Assembly: GCF_017347095.1 (NCBI RefSeq)
Contig: NZ_JADPRZ010000008.1
Location: 1 to 64,000, forward strand
Direction of reading: 5' to 3'
DNA from: Sporosarcina sp. E16_8
GTDB taxonomy: Bacteria; Bacillota; Bacilli; Bacillales_A; Planococcaceae
Length of the DNA stretch: 64,000 bases
Below, one piece after another: positions 46,752 to 57,491 of this stretch. Position numbers and translations under genes: made by a program. Within the stretch, counting starts at the first letter, position 1, and each line of letters starts with the position of its first letter. A model generated the notes under the pieces. That model worked only from the letters and a program-made list of their open reading frames with translations, was not told the DNA's origin and did not search any database.

Positions 46752-48491
46752 ATGACGTGGCAAGTTGAAGCAGAAAAGTGGCTTAATCAAGAGAATCTAG
46801 AAGTTAGACTCAAACAGCAACTTATGATTGAAGAGAAAAATTCAGAATTGTTGGAAGACAGTTTTTATAAAAATCTCTCATTCGGCACGGCTGGCCTGCG
46901 CGGAGAACTCGGGTTTGGCACGAATCGGATGAATATTTACACAGTGAGGAAGGCGGCGCTTGGGCTTGTTTCCTATATTAATAGCTGTGGGGAAGCCGCG
47001 AGAAATAGAGGCGTCGTCATTGCATATGATTCGAGGCACCAATCTGCGGAATTTGGCCTTGAAGTGGCGAAAGTTCTTGGGTTCAATGGTATTCGCTCCT
47101 ATTTGTTTGACGAACTGCAATCTACTCCATTGTTATCTTTTGCAGTACGCGAATTGAATACGTTTTCAGGCATTGTCATAACAGCAAGCCATAATCCGTC
47201 AGAATACAACGGACTGAAGGTGTACGGAGAAGACGGTGGACAAGTTACTTTAGAAGCAGCAACTGCGATTACTACACATACGGAGAGTATCGATGATCTA
47301 TTTTCGGTGGAGGTAGCGGAAGAAGCTTATCTCTTAGAAAAAGGACTACTTACTTATTTGGATAATGATTTGAGTAATCGTTATTTATTGCATTTAGATG
47401 GAATACTTTTAAGTGGGGAACTAGATAAGAGTCTCTCGATTGTTTATTCCCCACTCCACGGGGCTGGTGGGAAATTAGTTTGTAAAGGACTAGAGGTAGC
47501 GGGCTTCTCGAACGTAACCATCGTCAGTGAACAGGCAATTCCAGATCCGGAATTTACGACCGTCAAGTATCCGAACCCTGAAGATCCACAAGCTTTTGAA
47601 ATGGCACTTACGTATGGTCATAGAGTGAAAGCGGATCTACTCATAGCAACGGATCCGGATGCGGACCGAATGGGTGTGGCAGTCCGAGGTTTAGATGGCG
47701 ACTATATATTTTTAACAGGAAACCAGATTGGTGCATTACTCGTAAATGCATTGTTGGAAGATAAATCAGACCGTAATGCAATGCCGGAAAACGGTATTGT
47801 TTTAAAGACAATAGTCACATCAGAGCTTGGCAGGGCCATTGCAGACAAGTATGGTGTTAAAACGATAGATGTATTGACAGGGTTTAAATTCATCAGTGAA
47901 AAAGTGTTAGAATTTGAAGAAACTGCAGAGTCAACTTTCTTATTTGGCTATGAGGAAAGCTATGGCTATTTGATTGGCGATTTCGTACGGGATAAAGACG
48001 CTGTTCAAGCTTCTGTATTAATTGCTGAAGTGGCTGCAAGTTATAAAGCAAACGGACAAACATTATTGGAAGGGCTACATGTGCTGTATGAAGAGCATGG
48101 CTATTACCAAGAAGGTTTGGAATCGATAACGCTAAGAGGGAAGACTGGCATGGTGAAGATTGATGAAATCGTAAATTATTTCAGGTCGACATCATTTGTT
48201 AACGAGTTTACTCAACCCCTTTCAATAATTGAAGATTATGCATCTGGTAATTCTGTTGTGGTTGAAACAGGGGATCGGCAGCCACTCGACTTGCCTATTG
48301 CGAATGCGCTTAAATTCAAGTTGTCTAATGATGCATGGTTTGCCATCCGTCCATCTGGAACAGAACCTAAAATCAAGTTCTATTTTGGGGTGAAGGGTGA
48401 AACAAAAGTCGAAAGTGATGAGGTTTTAGCAGCATTAAAAGCAGCCGTCATGACGATTGTTGAAAGGTTTACTTCCCACTTATTACAATAA
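46752..48491 (+). CDS. pgcA: alpha-phosphoglucomutase
   Basis: Interconverts glucose 1-phosphate and glucose 6-phosphate, linking the Leloir pathway to glycolysis. The 579-residue protein has the phosphoserine loop ITASHNPSEYNGLKVY (Ser near 146), the metal loop ATDPDADRMGVAV, the sugar-binding FGYEESYGYL and the phosphate-binding RPSGTEPKIKFY. The length fits PgcA of Bacillus. TAGGAGGTC lies before the ATG. It follows the ROK regulator by about 80 bases and may be cotranscribed. Confidence 0.93.
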   Translation: MTWQVEAEKWLNQENLEVRLKQQLMIEEKNSELLEDSFYKNLSFGTAGLRGELGFGTNRMNIYTVRKAALGLVSYINSCGEAARNRGVVIAYDSRHQSAEFGLEVAKVLGFNGIRSYLFDELQSTPLLSFAVRELNTFSGIVITASHNPSEYNGLKVYGEDGGQVTLEAATAITTHTESIDDLFSVEVAEEAYLLEKGLLTYLDNDLSNRYLLHLDGILLSGELDKSLSIVYSPLHGAGGKLVCKGLEVAGFSNVTIVSEQAIPDPEFTTVKYPNPEDPQAFEMALTYGHRVKADLLIATDPDADRMGVAVRGLDGDYIFLTGNQIGALLVNALLEDKSDRNAMPENGIVLKTIVTSELGRAIADKYGVKTIDVLTGFKFISEKVLEFEETAESTFLFGYEESYGYLIGDFVRDKDAVQASVLIAEVAASYKANGQTLLEGLHVLYEEHGYYQEGLESITLRGKTGMVKIDEIVNYFRSTSFVNEFTQPLSIIEDYASGNSVVVETGDRQPLDLPIANALKFKLSNDAWFAIRPSGTEPKIKFYFGVKGETKVESDEVLAALKAAVMTIVERFTSHLLQ

Positions 48492-48494
48492 GCG

Positions 48495-48614
48495 ATGAAA
48501 TTCTATACCGCTTTCGATAATGGCACGTTTACAGGTATTGATTTTTCAGGCTGGAGAAATCTACCTAGCGATAGCTGGGAAGTTACTGAGAAAATGTGGA
48601 ATTGGTTGTTGTGA
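48495..48614 (+). pseudogene. short orphan fragment after pgcA
   Basis: A 39-codon frame beginning MKFYTAFDNGTFTGIDFSGW overlaps nothing and lies three bases after the pgcA stop, without its own binding site. The regular coding look suggests the tail of a lost gene. I do not recognise it. Confidence 0.3.
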
Positions 48615-48678
48615 TTGGTGATGGGGGATTAAATTTAAGTGCAAAAGAAGTTCAAGATACGCCCTCTCCCTATATTGA

Positions 48679-48730
48679 AAAAAGTGAGACCCTTTCCACC
48701 GATTATGGTGAAAAGGTCTCACTTTTTTTG
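48679..48730 (+). terminator. terminator after pgcA
   Basis: AAAGTGAGACC with an inner CCACC pairs with GGTG and GGTCTCACTTT, followed by seven T residues. Confidence 0.88.
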
Positions 48731-48904
48731 TGTCGAATGTGATTTATGTCTTCAACTCTCTGTGTTTTAAAAAAGTTTAGGAGTTAATAATCATCAATTA
48801 GATAATTTACTCTGATAGCTAACTTAGTATTTCTCTATTCTCCAGGGGATTTACCGAGAGAAGCGCGAACTATTTTCTGGAGATAGTTACCACAGAAAAT
48901 TTAT

Positions 48905-48935
48905 TTTAGTAAACAAGATGCATTTGTTTACTAAA
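48905..48935 (+). promoter_or_regulatory. 31-base inverted repeat upstream of the msm operon
   Basis: TTTAGTAAACAA (48905-48916) and TTGTTTACTAAA (48924-48935) are perfect arms around seven bases. Arms start with TTTAGT like the repeat at 49197, so this may be a second, distal operator of LacI repressor 3. The remaining sequence to 49196 is AT-rich and shows no gene. Confidence 0.5.
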
Positions 48936-49196
48936 CAGATGTATTTTGCATCCCGTAATATTGATTATATAGGTCGAAGTATTAAATTACATATGTAAAC
49001 TTAGGATAGGTGCTTAACAGTACATCTGATGCTGTAACACCGTTGAGAAGCTTGAAAAAGGCATATTTTAGGGCTAAATTGGTGTTCTTTAGAATTAGAT
49101 AATCTATATACATTCTAGATAAACTCTTTAATACTATACTTTTTCAAGAAAAGGCTTGCGAATAATTAGAATATTTGATATATTACTTTTAATACG

Positions 49197-49215
49197 TTTA
49201 GTTAACTTAACTAAA
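49197..49215 (+). promoter_or_regulatory. operator of LacI repressor 3
   Basis: TTTAGTTAACTTAACTAAA is a 19-base inverted repeat with perfect nine-base arms around a single C, ending 15 bases before the repressor start codon. It lacks the central CpG of ordinary LacI-family operators. Confidence 0.65.
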
Positions 49216-49227
49216 AAGGGGAGGTGA

Positions 49228-50259
<1,032 letters not shown>

Positions 50260-50290
50260 AAGTAAAAAAATGTATTGGAGGATCATATAT

Positions 50291-51526
50291 ATGAAAAAAA
50301 TGATTTTGTTACTCGCGGCAGGTGTTCTATCCGTTGTTCTATTTGCCGGCTGTTCTAATGGAAATACCTCTAGTTCCAAAAGTGATGAAGTGAAAATTGA
50401 GTTCTTTCAATATAAAAGTGAAGCCATTCCTACTTTCGCTAAATTGATTGCGAAGTTCGAGGAAGAAAATCCAACGATTAAAGTCGAACAAGTAAGTCCG
50501 CCAGAAGCAGAAGTTGTTTTAAAAACGAGAGTCATGAAAAGTGATATACCCGATATCATTGGAATTGGCGCTAACAATAACTTTAAAGAACTATCAAAAG
50601 CAGGCGTATACAAAGATATGACAAATGATGAAAACCTAGATAATGTTCAACCTGCTTACTTGCAAATGTTGAAGGATGTCACAGGATTAGAAGAAATTTA
50701 TGCAGTTCCTTACGCAGCTAACGCAGTAGGTGTTATTTATAACAAAGCAATCTTCAAAGAGTTAGGACTCGAGGTACCGACAACATGGGATGAGTTTATT
50801 GCAGTTGCAGAAAAGGTGAAAGAATCAGGGAAAATACCTTTCTATTTCACATTCAAAGATGCTTGGACAACACTTCCAGCCTTTAATGTACTTGCAGCAA
50901 ATACACAAGGCGATGATTTTTATGATGAATTAAATAAAGGAAACGTGCTCGTTGGAACAAGATATAAGGAAGCAGCGGAAAAGTTTGTAAAGTTGCTCGA
51001 TTATGGGCATAAAAACCAACAAGGTGTCGCTTACAATGATGGGAACACCGCTTTCGCAAACGGAGAAAGTGCCATGTACTTACAAGGTATTTGGGCAATT
51101 CCTGAAATCAAAAAAGCGAATCCTGCTATTGATCTAGGTGTTTTCCCTTATCCACTAACAAATACGCCAGGGGAGAGTAATGTCGTTTCTGGAATCGATT
51201 TACTTTTAAGTATAGGCGCATCATCGAAGCATCCTGAAGAAGCGCAGAAATTTATCGAATTCCTATTAAAAGAAGAAAATATAACCATGTATATTCAAGA
51301 ACAAAATGCATTTCCAACGCTAAAAGGAATCTCACAAGAGGAGCCATCGCTTGAGGGCTTGAAAGAAAGCTTTGCAAAAGGGGCACTTGTCGATTTTCCT
51401 GACCATTATATACCCGTAGGTGTCACAGCTGATCAGTCCCTACAAATATTAGCTCAAAATAAAGATGTAGCTGCATTTTTAGATACGATGCAGAAAGACT
51501 GGGAAAAGGTTGAGGATCGAAAGTAA
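50291..51526 (+). CDS. msmE: alpha-galactoside-binding lipoprotein (MsmE/MelE-like)
   Basis: Extracellular binding protein of the third importer, 411 residues, with signal peptide and lipobox LFAGC (C21). Blocks FAKLIAKFEEENPTIKVEQV, DIIGIGANNNFKELSKAG and VIYNKAIFKELGLEVPTTWD are typical of raffinose/melibiose-type binding proteins. TTGGAGGAT lies before ATG 50291; the frame is open seven codons upstream. Raffinose, melibiose or stachyose as ligand is inferred from the alpha-galactosidase and sucrase genes in the same run. Confidence 0.9.
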   Translation: MKKMILLLAAGVLSVVLFAGCSNGNTSSSKSDEVKIEFFQYKSEAIPTFAKLIAKFEEENPTIKVEQVSPPEAEVVLKTRVMKSDIPDIIGIGANNNFKELSKAGVYKDMTNDENLDNVQPAYLQMLKDVTGLEEIYAVPYAANAVGVIYNKAIFKELGLEVPTTWDEFIAVAEKVKESGKIPFYFTFKDAWTTLPAFNVLAANTQGDDFYDELNKGNVLVGTRYKEAAEKFVKLLDYGHKNQQGVAYNDGNTAFANGESAMYLQGIWAIPEIKKANPAIDLGVFPYPLTNTPGESNVVSGIDLLLSIGASSKHPEEAQKFIEFLLKEENITMYIQEQNAFPTLKGISQEEPSLEGLKESFAKGALVDFPDHYIPVGVTADQSLQILAQNKDVAAFLDTMQKDWEKVEDRK

Positions 51527-51532
51527 TGCCAA

Positions 51533-51562
51533 AAGAGAAACTGAGTAAATTCAGTTTCTCTT
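51533..51562 (+). other. intercistronic hairpin after msmE
   Basis: AAGAGAAACTGA pairs perfectly with TCAGTTTCTCTT around a six-base loop, six bases after the stop codon. No clear T run follows, so the operon can read on into the permease genes. Confidence 0.6.
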
Positions 51563-51592
51563 CCTTTGATAAGGAAGGAAGGAGGAATAATA

Positions 51593-52522
51593 ATGAAAAA
51601 AGCTAGTCCTACTTTGACACCTCCCGTAAATTCAAGAAAAAAGGCGAAGCAGAGGTTTATAAAAAAAAATTGGGCTTTTTATGCAATGGTTATACCAGCT
51701 GTATTACTTTTCGCTACTTTTCATACCTTTCCCGCTTTACAGGGAATCTATTATTCTTTTACGAACTGGAACGGAATCAGTTTAGAGTATGACTTTGTGG
51801 GCTTTAAAAATTATTTGCATTTGTTTAAAGACAAAGTTGTAAAAGATTCGTACATATTTACGTTTTCATTCGCCATCATGGCTACAGTTCTTGTAAACGC
51901 AATTAGTTTAGTGGTTGCGATAGGCTTAAATGCGAAAATAAAAGGGCGTAACTTTTTCAGAGCCATTTACTTCCTCCCTAACATATTGGGTGTATTAATC
52001 GTTGGATTTATTTTCAACTTCTTTTTCACGAATATTCTTCCGACAATTGGTGAGCGATTAGATATCCAGTTTTTGATGGTAAATATTCTTGGCTCAGAAA
52101 AGTATGCATGGATGGGAATTTTGCTTGTTGTCGTTTGGCAAGCCTGCGCATTTAACATCATTCTTTACCTTGCTGGATTACAGACCGTGCCAGGTGAATT
52201 ATATGAAGCAGCTGGTTTAGATGGTGCAAACTATTGGCAGCAGTTTTGGAAAATAACATTCCCTATGATTGCCCCATTCTTTACGATTAATATGGTTTTG
52301 TCGATGAAGAACTTCTTAATGGTGTTTGACCAGATTGTCGCTATGACAGCTGGAGGACCAGGTCACTCGACGACATCCATTTCTCTACTAATTTATAAAG
52401 GTGGATTTCAAGGTGGGGAATTTGCATTCCAATCAGCGAACGCCGTTATATACTTCCTCCTGATTATGTTTGTCTCTATTTTTCAACTTAAAATCTTGCA
52501 AAAAAGAGAGGTGGATATGTAA
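51593..52522 (+). CDS. msmF: alpha-galactoside ABC permease (MsmF/MelD-like)
   Basis: CUT1 membrane subunit of 309 residues with a basic N-terminus and six helices. YYSFTNWNGISLEYDFVGF follows helix 1 and the EAA loop is YEAAGLDGANYWQQFWKITF. ATG 51593 follows AAGGAGGAATAAT; the frame is open nine codons upstream. It overlaps the next gene by one base. Confidence 0.9.
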   Translation: MKKASPTLTPPVNSRKKAKQRFIKKNWAFYAMVIPAVLLFATFHTFPALQGIYYSFTNWNGISLEYDFVGFKNYLHLFKDKVVKDSYIFTFSFAIMATVLVNAISLVVAIGLNAKIKGRNFFRAIYFLPNILGVLIVGFIFNFFFTNILPTIGERLDIQFLMVNILGSEKYAWMGILLVVVWQACAFNIILYLAGLQTVPGELYEAAGLDGANYWQQFWKITFPMIAPFFTINMVLSMKNFLMVFDQIVAMTAGGPGHSTTSISLLIYKGGFQGGEFAFQSANAVIYFLLIMFVSIFQLKILQKREVDM

Positions 52523-53340
52523 TGAAACAGCGAACAAACTGGCCTGTCACAATTCTGATTACACTTGGCTCGCTAATCATCCTTTTCCCATTATATATGT
52601 CCTTCTCAATTGCCCTGAAAAACCCACAGGAACTTGCTAAATCAGCACTGGCATTTCCAACCGTATTTCGCTGGGAAAACTTTACGAGAGCAATCGAGGC
52701 AACCAACTTTTTTAATGCGTTAAAAAACAGCGCGCTTATTACGGGTGTTACACTTGTGTTGACAATTTTATCTAATTCACTTGTAGCCTATGCAGTGGCA
52801 AGAAATATGCATAAGAAATTCTTTAAAGGCTTATATTTCTATTTTGTCAGTGCGTTATTTATTCCATTTCCAATAATCATGCTGCCCATTGTAAAGCAAA
52901 CATCCGCACTCGGACTAAATAACCCAGGTGGACTTATCTTACTGTATGTTGTATACGGTATGGCTATAAATATTTTCATCTATGTCGGGTATATCCGATC
53001 AATTCCCAAGGAGTTGGAAGAGGCTGCTATTATCGATGGATGCAATACATGGCAAGTATTTTGGAAAGTCATCTTCCCGCTTTTAATGCCGATTAATGCG
53101 ACGATTGGTATTTTGACATGTCTATGGGCGTGGAATGATTTCTTGTTGCCATTAATTATATTAAGTGATTCGGCTCATGCCACGCTCCCACTTGTTCAAT
53201 ATGTGTTCCAATCAGAATTTGGGACAGATTACAACTTAGCTTTCTCCTCTTATTTAATGGCATTGGCACCGATGGTTGTTGTCTACCTGTTTGCACAAAA
53301 ATGGATCATTGGCGGCGTTGTACAAGGATCGGTTAAGTAA
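52522..53340 (+). CDS. msmG: alpha-galactoside ABC permease (MsmG/MelC-like)
   Basis: Second membrane subunit, 272 residues with six helices; the EAA loop is LEEAAIIDGCNTWQVFWKVI and the C-terminus GGVVQGSVK is the usual MalG type. The one-base overlap with the gene before it implies coupling. No ATPase gene follows; the sequence continues with alpha-galactosidase. Confidence 0.9.
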   Translation: MKQRTNWPVTILITLGSLIILFPLYMSFSIALKNPQELAKSALAFPTVFRWENFTRAIEATNFFNALKNSALITGVTLVLTILSNSLVAYAVARNMHKKFFKGLYFYFVSALFIPFPIIMLPIVKQTSALGLNNPGGLILLYVVYGMAINIFIYVGYIRSIPKELEEAAIIDGCNTWQVFWKVIFPLLMPINATIGILTCLWAWNDFLLPLIILSDSAHATLPLVQYVFQSEFGTDYNLAFSSYLMALAPMVVVYLFAQKWIIGGVVQGSVK

Positions 53341-53373
53341 ACCTATAATATAGTTAAGGAGCTGAATATTAAT

Positions 53374-55563
53374 ATGGCGATACATTTTGATTCCAAGAAA
53401 AACAGATTTCATCTACAAGCAAATGATACGAGCTATGTCATGGAAGTTGTACGTGACGGCTATTTACTCCATCTGTATTGGGGTAGAAAAATAAACGACT
53501 TTAATTATTCAAATGAAATTCAACTTGTAGATCGTGGCTTCTCTGGGAATCCCTACAAGGAAGATCGTACGTTTTCGCTGGATACATTACCACAGGAATA
53601 CCCGCAATTCGGGAATACGGACTATCGCAAGCCAGCTTATCAGGTCCAACTTGAAAATGGTTCAACAATTAGTGATTTACGCTATGAGTCGCATGAAATC
53701 CGGAAAGGAAAGCCCGCATTACCAGGTCTTCCGGCTACTTATGTGGAAGACGATAATGAAGCGGAGACGTTAGAAATTGTCATGCGTGATGCGGAAACAA
53801 ATTTAAAGGTCGTGCTTAGTTATACCGTTTACGAACAGTTTAATGTCATTACGCGATCTGTAAAATTCCTAAACGAAGGAACAGCATCACTCAAACTATT
53901 ACGTGCTTTAAGCGTTAGCGTTGATTTTCGGGATGCAGATTTCGATATTATGCATCTTCATGGTGGTCATGTCAAAGAAAATCATATCGAGCGTCAGCCA
54001 CTTAGACTTGGTGTTCAATCTATTGAAAGTGCAAGAGGCGCAAGCAGTCACCAACATAATCCCTTCATAGCATTGCTGAGAAAAGGAGCGGACGAGCATA
54101 CAGGTGATGTATATGCGTTCAACTTTGTTTACAGTGGAAATTTCCTTGCCCAAGCAGAAGTAGATCAATTTAACAATACAAGAGTAACGATGGGCATCAA
54201 CCCATTCGATTTTAATTGGAAATTGGAACCAGGAGAGGCGTTCCAAACACCTGAAGCAGTAATGGTGTTTTCAGCGACCGGACTTGGAGGTATGTCGAGA
54301 ACGTTCCATGAGTTATACAGAACTAGGCTAATGAGGGGGATGTATAAGGAAAAAGAACGTCCGATTCTCGTAAATAACTGGGAAGCAACTTACTTTGATT
54401 TTAATACTGAAAAAATTATTGATATTGCCAAAACCGGTCAGGAGCTTGGAATTGAGCTAGTCGTTTTGGATGACGGTTGGTTTGAAAAAAGAAATAGTGA
54501 CCACTCATCACTTGGTGATTGGTTCGTAGACGTTGAGAAGCTGCCGAACGGACTTAATGATTTGGCTGGTCAAGTGGCAGAAATGGGTATGAAGTTCGGT
54601 CTGTGGTTTGAGCCGGAAATGGTTTCAGTTGACAGTAATCTTTACCGTGATCACCCCGACTGGTGCCTACATGTTCCGGGGCGCAATCGCTCCGAAAGCC
54701 GCAATCAGCTAGTCCTTGATTTTTCGAGGCCGGATGTTTGTGAGGAAATCACAAAGCGCGTCTGTGCCATTTTGGCAAGTGTGCCGATTTCTTATGTGAA
54801 ATGGGATATGAACCGCTCCATGACGGAAATTGGTTCCGCAGTACTTCCTGCTGACAGGCAAAGAGAAACGGCTCACCGTTACATGCTCGGCTTGTATAAC
54901 GTCATTGAGACCATCACTTCTCGTTTCCCTGAAATTCTATTTGAAAGTTGCTCTGGAGGGGGGGGTCGTTTTGACCCTGGTATGCTTTACTATATGCCTC
55001 AAACATGGACAAGCGACAATACAGATGCAATTTCACGCTTGAAAATTCAATACGGTACAAGTATGGTTTATCCCATAATTTCAATGGGTGCGCATGTATC
55101 AGCAGTTCCGAACCATCAAGTTGACCGGGTTACGTCGCTAGCTATGCGTGGAGATGTTGCGATGTCAGGGAATCTTGGGTATGAGCTTGATTTAACGAAG
55201 CTGACGGAAGCAGAAAAAATAACGGTTAAAGCACAAGTAGAAAGATATAAAGAAATACGCAAGCTTATACAGTTCGGTGACTTTTATCGTTTGAAGAATC
55301 CTTTTGAAGGCAATGAGACGGCTTGGCTGTTCGTCAATAAAGATAAAACAGAGGTCATCGCTTACTTGTTCCGCGTGCTTGCGGAGCCGAATGCAGCAAT
55401 TGGAAGCGTACGGTTATCGGGCATTGATACTACGAAGAAGTATGAATTGCTTGGAACAGATAAGGTATATGGCGGCGATGAACTAACCTTCGTAGGTTTA
55501 AGCATTCCAATCGATATGAAGGGTGATTTCCAAAGTCATGTCTGGCATTTCAAAGAATTATAA
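53374..55563 (+). CDS. alpha-galactosidase, GH36
   Basis: Hydrolyses terminal alpha-1,6-galactose from melibiose, raffinose and stachyose. The 729-residue protein has the GH36 layout: an N-terminal beta-sandwich (to about 330), a TIM barrel and a C-terminal beta domain. The barrel shows VVLDDGWFEKRN, FGLWFEPEMVS, the nucleophile in YVKWDMNRS (Asp near 479) and the acid/base in TWTSDNTDAISR (Asp near 548). There is no signal peptide, so it acts in the cytoplasm after import. B. subtilis has a GH4 enzyme at this place in its mel operon, so the enzyme family differs while the gene order is alike. Confidence 0.95.
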   Translation: MAIHFDSKKNRFHLQANDTSYVMEVVRDGYLLHLYWGRKINDFNYSNEIQLVDRGFSGNPYKEDRTFSLDTLPQEYPQFGNTDYRKPAYQVQLENGSTISDLRYESHEIRKGKPALPGLPATYVEDDNEAETLEIVMRDAETNLKVVLSYTVYEQFNVITRSVKFLNEGTASLKLLRALSVSVDFRDADFDIMHLHGGHVKENHIERQPLRLGVQSIESARGASSHQHNPFIALLRKGADEHTGDVYAFNFVYSGNFLAQAEVDQFNNTRVTMGINPFDFNWKLEPGEAFQTPEAVMVFSATGLGGMSRTFHELYRTRLMRGMYKEKERPILVNNWEATYFDFNTEKIIDIAKTGQELGIELVVLDDGWFEKRNSDHSSLGDWFVDVEKLPNGLNDLAGQVAEMGMKFGLWFEPEMVSVDSNLYRDHPDWCLHVPGRNRSESRNQLVLDFSRPDVCEEITKRVCAILASVPISYVKWDMNRSMTEIGSAVLPADRQRETAHRYMLGLYNVIETITSRFPEILFESCSGGGGRFDPGMLYYMPQTWTSDNTDAISRLKIQYGTSMVYPIISMGAHVSAVPNHQVDRVTSLAMRGDVAMSGNLGYELDLTKLTEAEKITVKAQVERYKEIRKLIQFGDFYRLKNPFEGNETAWLFVNKDKTEVIAYLFRVLAEPNAAIGSVRLSGIDTTKKYELLGTDKVYGGDELTFVGLSIPIDMKGDFQSHVWHFKEL

Positions 55564-55570
55564 GTAAAGT

Positions 55571-55622
55571 AAAAACGATGAGTATTCCCTGTTCAAAGGA
55601 ATGGGGAACATCGTTTTCTTTC
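55571..55622 (+). terminator. terminator after the alpha-galactosidase gene
   Basis: AAAACGATG with an inner TTCCC pairs with GGGAA and CATCGTTTT, followed by a T-rich tail. It separates the sucrase gene, which then needs its own promoter or read-through. Confidence 0.75.
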
Positions 55623-55700
55623 TATCTAGGTTGAATAACGTTAGTTTGTATGGCGTATTCAATACATCAACTTAATTATACATAAAAGTGAGGGATTATA

Positions 55701-57200
55701 GTGGTTACACTTCATCAAGAACGAATCATGAAGGCTGAAAAGGCTTTACAAGTGGCAAGTGGAAAAGTGAAAGATACGCCATACCGACTAGGCTATCATA
55801 TCATGGCTCCTGCACACTGGATTAATGATCCGAACGGATTAATTCAATGGAATGGGGACTATCATGTATTCTTTCAGCATCATCCATTTGGTGCGAAGGG
55901 AGGCCCAATGCACTGGGGACATGTGAAAAGTAAAGATCTTGTGCATTGGGAACATCTCCCCATCGCACTCGCACCAGGAGATGAGTTTGATAAAAGTGGG
56001 TGCTTTTCAGGAAGCGCCCTTGAACATGATGGGCAATTGCTCCTTTTTTATACAGGGCATAACAATTTGATTGAAGATGGCTCTGATTTTTTTGAAGTGC
56101 AATGTCTTGCAACAAGTAATGACGGAATTCATTTCGAAAAGCTGGTAAGTAATCCAATTATTTCGAAACCACCAGAAAATGGTTCTCTGCATTTTCGAGA
56201 CCCAAAAGTTTGGAAATACCAAGATACCTGGTATATGGTGTTGGGGAATCAAGTCGATGAATTAGGCAATGTACTTTTATATGAATCCCATGATTTGACT
56301 ACATGGGTCTATCAAGGCGTCATCGCACAGAGTGAAGGGGAGATGGGCTATATGTTTGAATGCCCGGACTTTTTTGAACTTGAAGGAAAGCATGTACTAC
56401 TATTCTCTCCCCAAGGAATTGAGCCAGAAGAGGATATATATCAGAATTTGTATCAGAACGGGACTTATATTGGTGATTTTGATTATTCAACAAAACAGTT
56501 CTCGCATGGTCAATTTACTGAGCTTGATAAGGGCTTTGATTTTTATGCAGGACAGACCTTACTCGATGATCGCGGAAGACGAATTTTGTTAGGCTGGATG
56601 AGCATGTGGGAAACTACGATGCCAGAACAAGAACATGGTTGGGCTGGGGCCCTAACCTTACCGAGAGAGTTGAAGTTCAATAATCATGGTGAACTTTCAA
56701 TGACTCCAATTGAGGAACTTCAAAAATTGAGAACGGTAAAAAATGTAGTTGAGAAAACTATGATTAACGACAACGTTCGATTATCAACTATCAAAGGTGA
56801 TCAGCTTGAAATTATTGCTGAGTTTTCGTTAAAAAATAGCACTGCTGAAAAATTCGGTCTTAATATTCGTTGCTCTGCAGATGGAGAGCAGAAAACAGAG
56901 ATTTTTTATCAAGTGGCTGAAGGTAAAGTTGGGATTGACCGTAATCATTCAGGGCATGGAGAGGGTGGAATTAGACAGAGCATCATTCACGGACGAGACT
57001 GTGAAACTCTCAAACTCCATCTGTTTATAGACCGATCATCTCTTGAGTTATTTGTCAACGACGGCGAAACAGCGATGACTGCCCGTATCTATCCAGATCA
57101 AACGAGCATATCTGTAGAATTATTCAGTGATAGTGGAGAAACAAAACTGATTAAGCTCGACGCGTGGGAATTGAAGGATAGTTGGATGGGCATTTCTTAA
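55701..57200 (+). CDS. sacA: sucrose-6-phosphate hydrolase / sucrase, GH32
   Basis: Beta-fructosidase of 499 residues splitting sucrose or sucrose 6-phosphate. The nucleophile is in HWINDPNGLI (Asp near 43), the transition-state stabiliser in HFRDPKVW (near 168) and the acid/base in MFECPDFF (Glu near 219). A C-terminal beta-sandwich with DRSSLELFVNDG completes the family fold. There is no signal peptide. The start is GTG 55701 after GAGGGATT. Beside an ABC importer and alpha-galactosidase, and without a PTS gene, free sucrose left from raffinose is the likely substrate. Confidence 0.93.
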   Translation: MVTLHQERIMKAEKALQVASGKVKDTPYRLGYHIMAPAHWINDPNGLIQWNGDYHVFFQHHPFGAKGGPMHWGHVKSKDLVHWEHLPIALAPGDEFDKSGCFSGSALEHDGQLLLFYTGHNNLIEDGSDFFEVQCLATSNDGIHFEKLVSNPIISKPPENGSLHFRDPKVWKYQDTWYMVLGNQVDELGNVLLYESHDLTTWVYQGVIAQSEGEMGYMFECPDFFELEGKHVLLFSPQGIEPEEDIYQNLYQNGTYIGDFDYSTKQFSHGQFTELDKGFDFYAGQTLLDDRGRRILLGWMSMWETTMPEQEHGWAGALTLPRELKFNNHGELSMTPIEELQKLRTVKNVVEKTMINDNVRLSTIKGDQLEIIAEFSLKNSTAEKFGLNIRCSADGEQKTEIFYQVAEGKVGIDRNHSGHGEGGIRQSIIHGRDCETLKLHLFIDRSSLELFVNDGETAMTARIYPDQTSISVELFSDSGETKLIKLDAWELKDSWMGIS

Positions 57201-57327
57201 CTAACGTGTAACCGAGTGTTTCAAACGCATTGATCATACATCCATTGGTTTACCAAGAAATAATAGACTTATCCATGATAAATAAACCAGCATACTGATA
57301 AATTCAACTGAATAATAAAAACCCTCC

Positions 57328-57362
57328 TACTCTATTATTTAATGCAAGGCATAATAGAGTAG
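57328..57362. other. hairpin downstream of sacA
   Basis: CTACTCTATTAT and ATAATAGAGTAG are perfect 12-base arms around 11 bases. There is no T run on the plus strand, so it is a poor terminator, though it may end or stabilise the sacA transcript. Confidence 0.45.
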
Positions 57363-57491
57363 AAGAGATTGATTAACTTCCGATTTCTCACACCACCGTA
57401 TCAAACAGGACTTTTAGAAATTGTCTAGTCACATTTACGCATGTTAGCCCATTCGTATGCTATATCTTCCACAAAAACCAAAATAAATTGA

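Noticed and set aside
53534-55042. Extra frames inside the alpha-galactosidase gene
   Set aside because: They lie wholly within a gene with all GH36 motifs and have no start signals.
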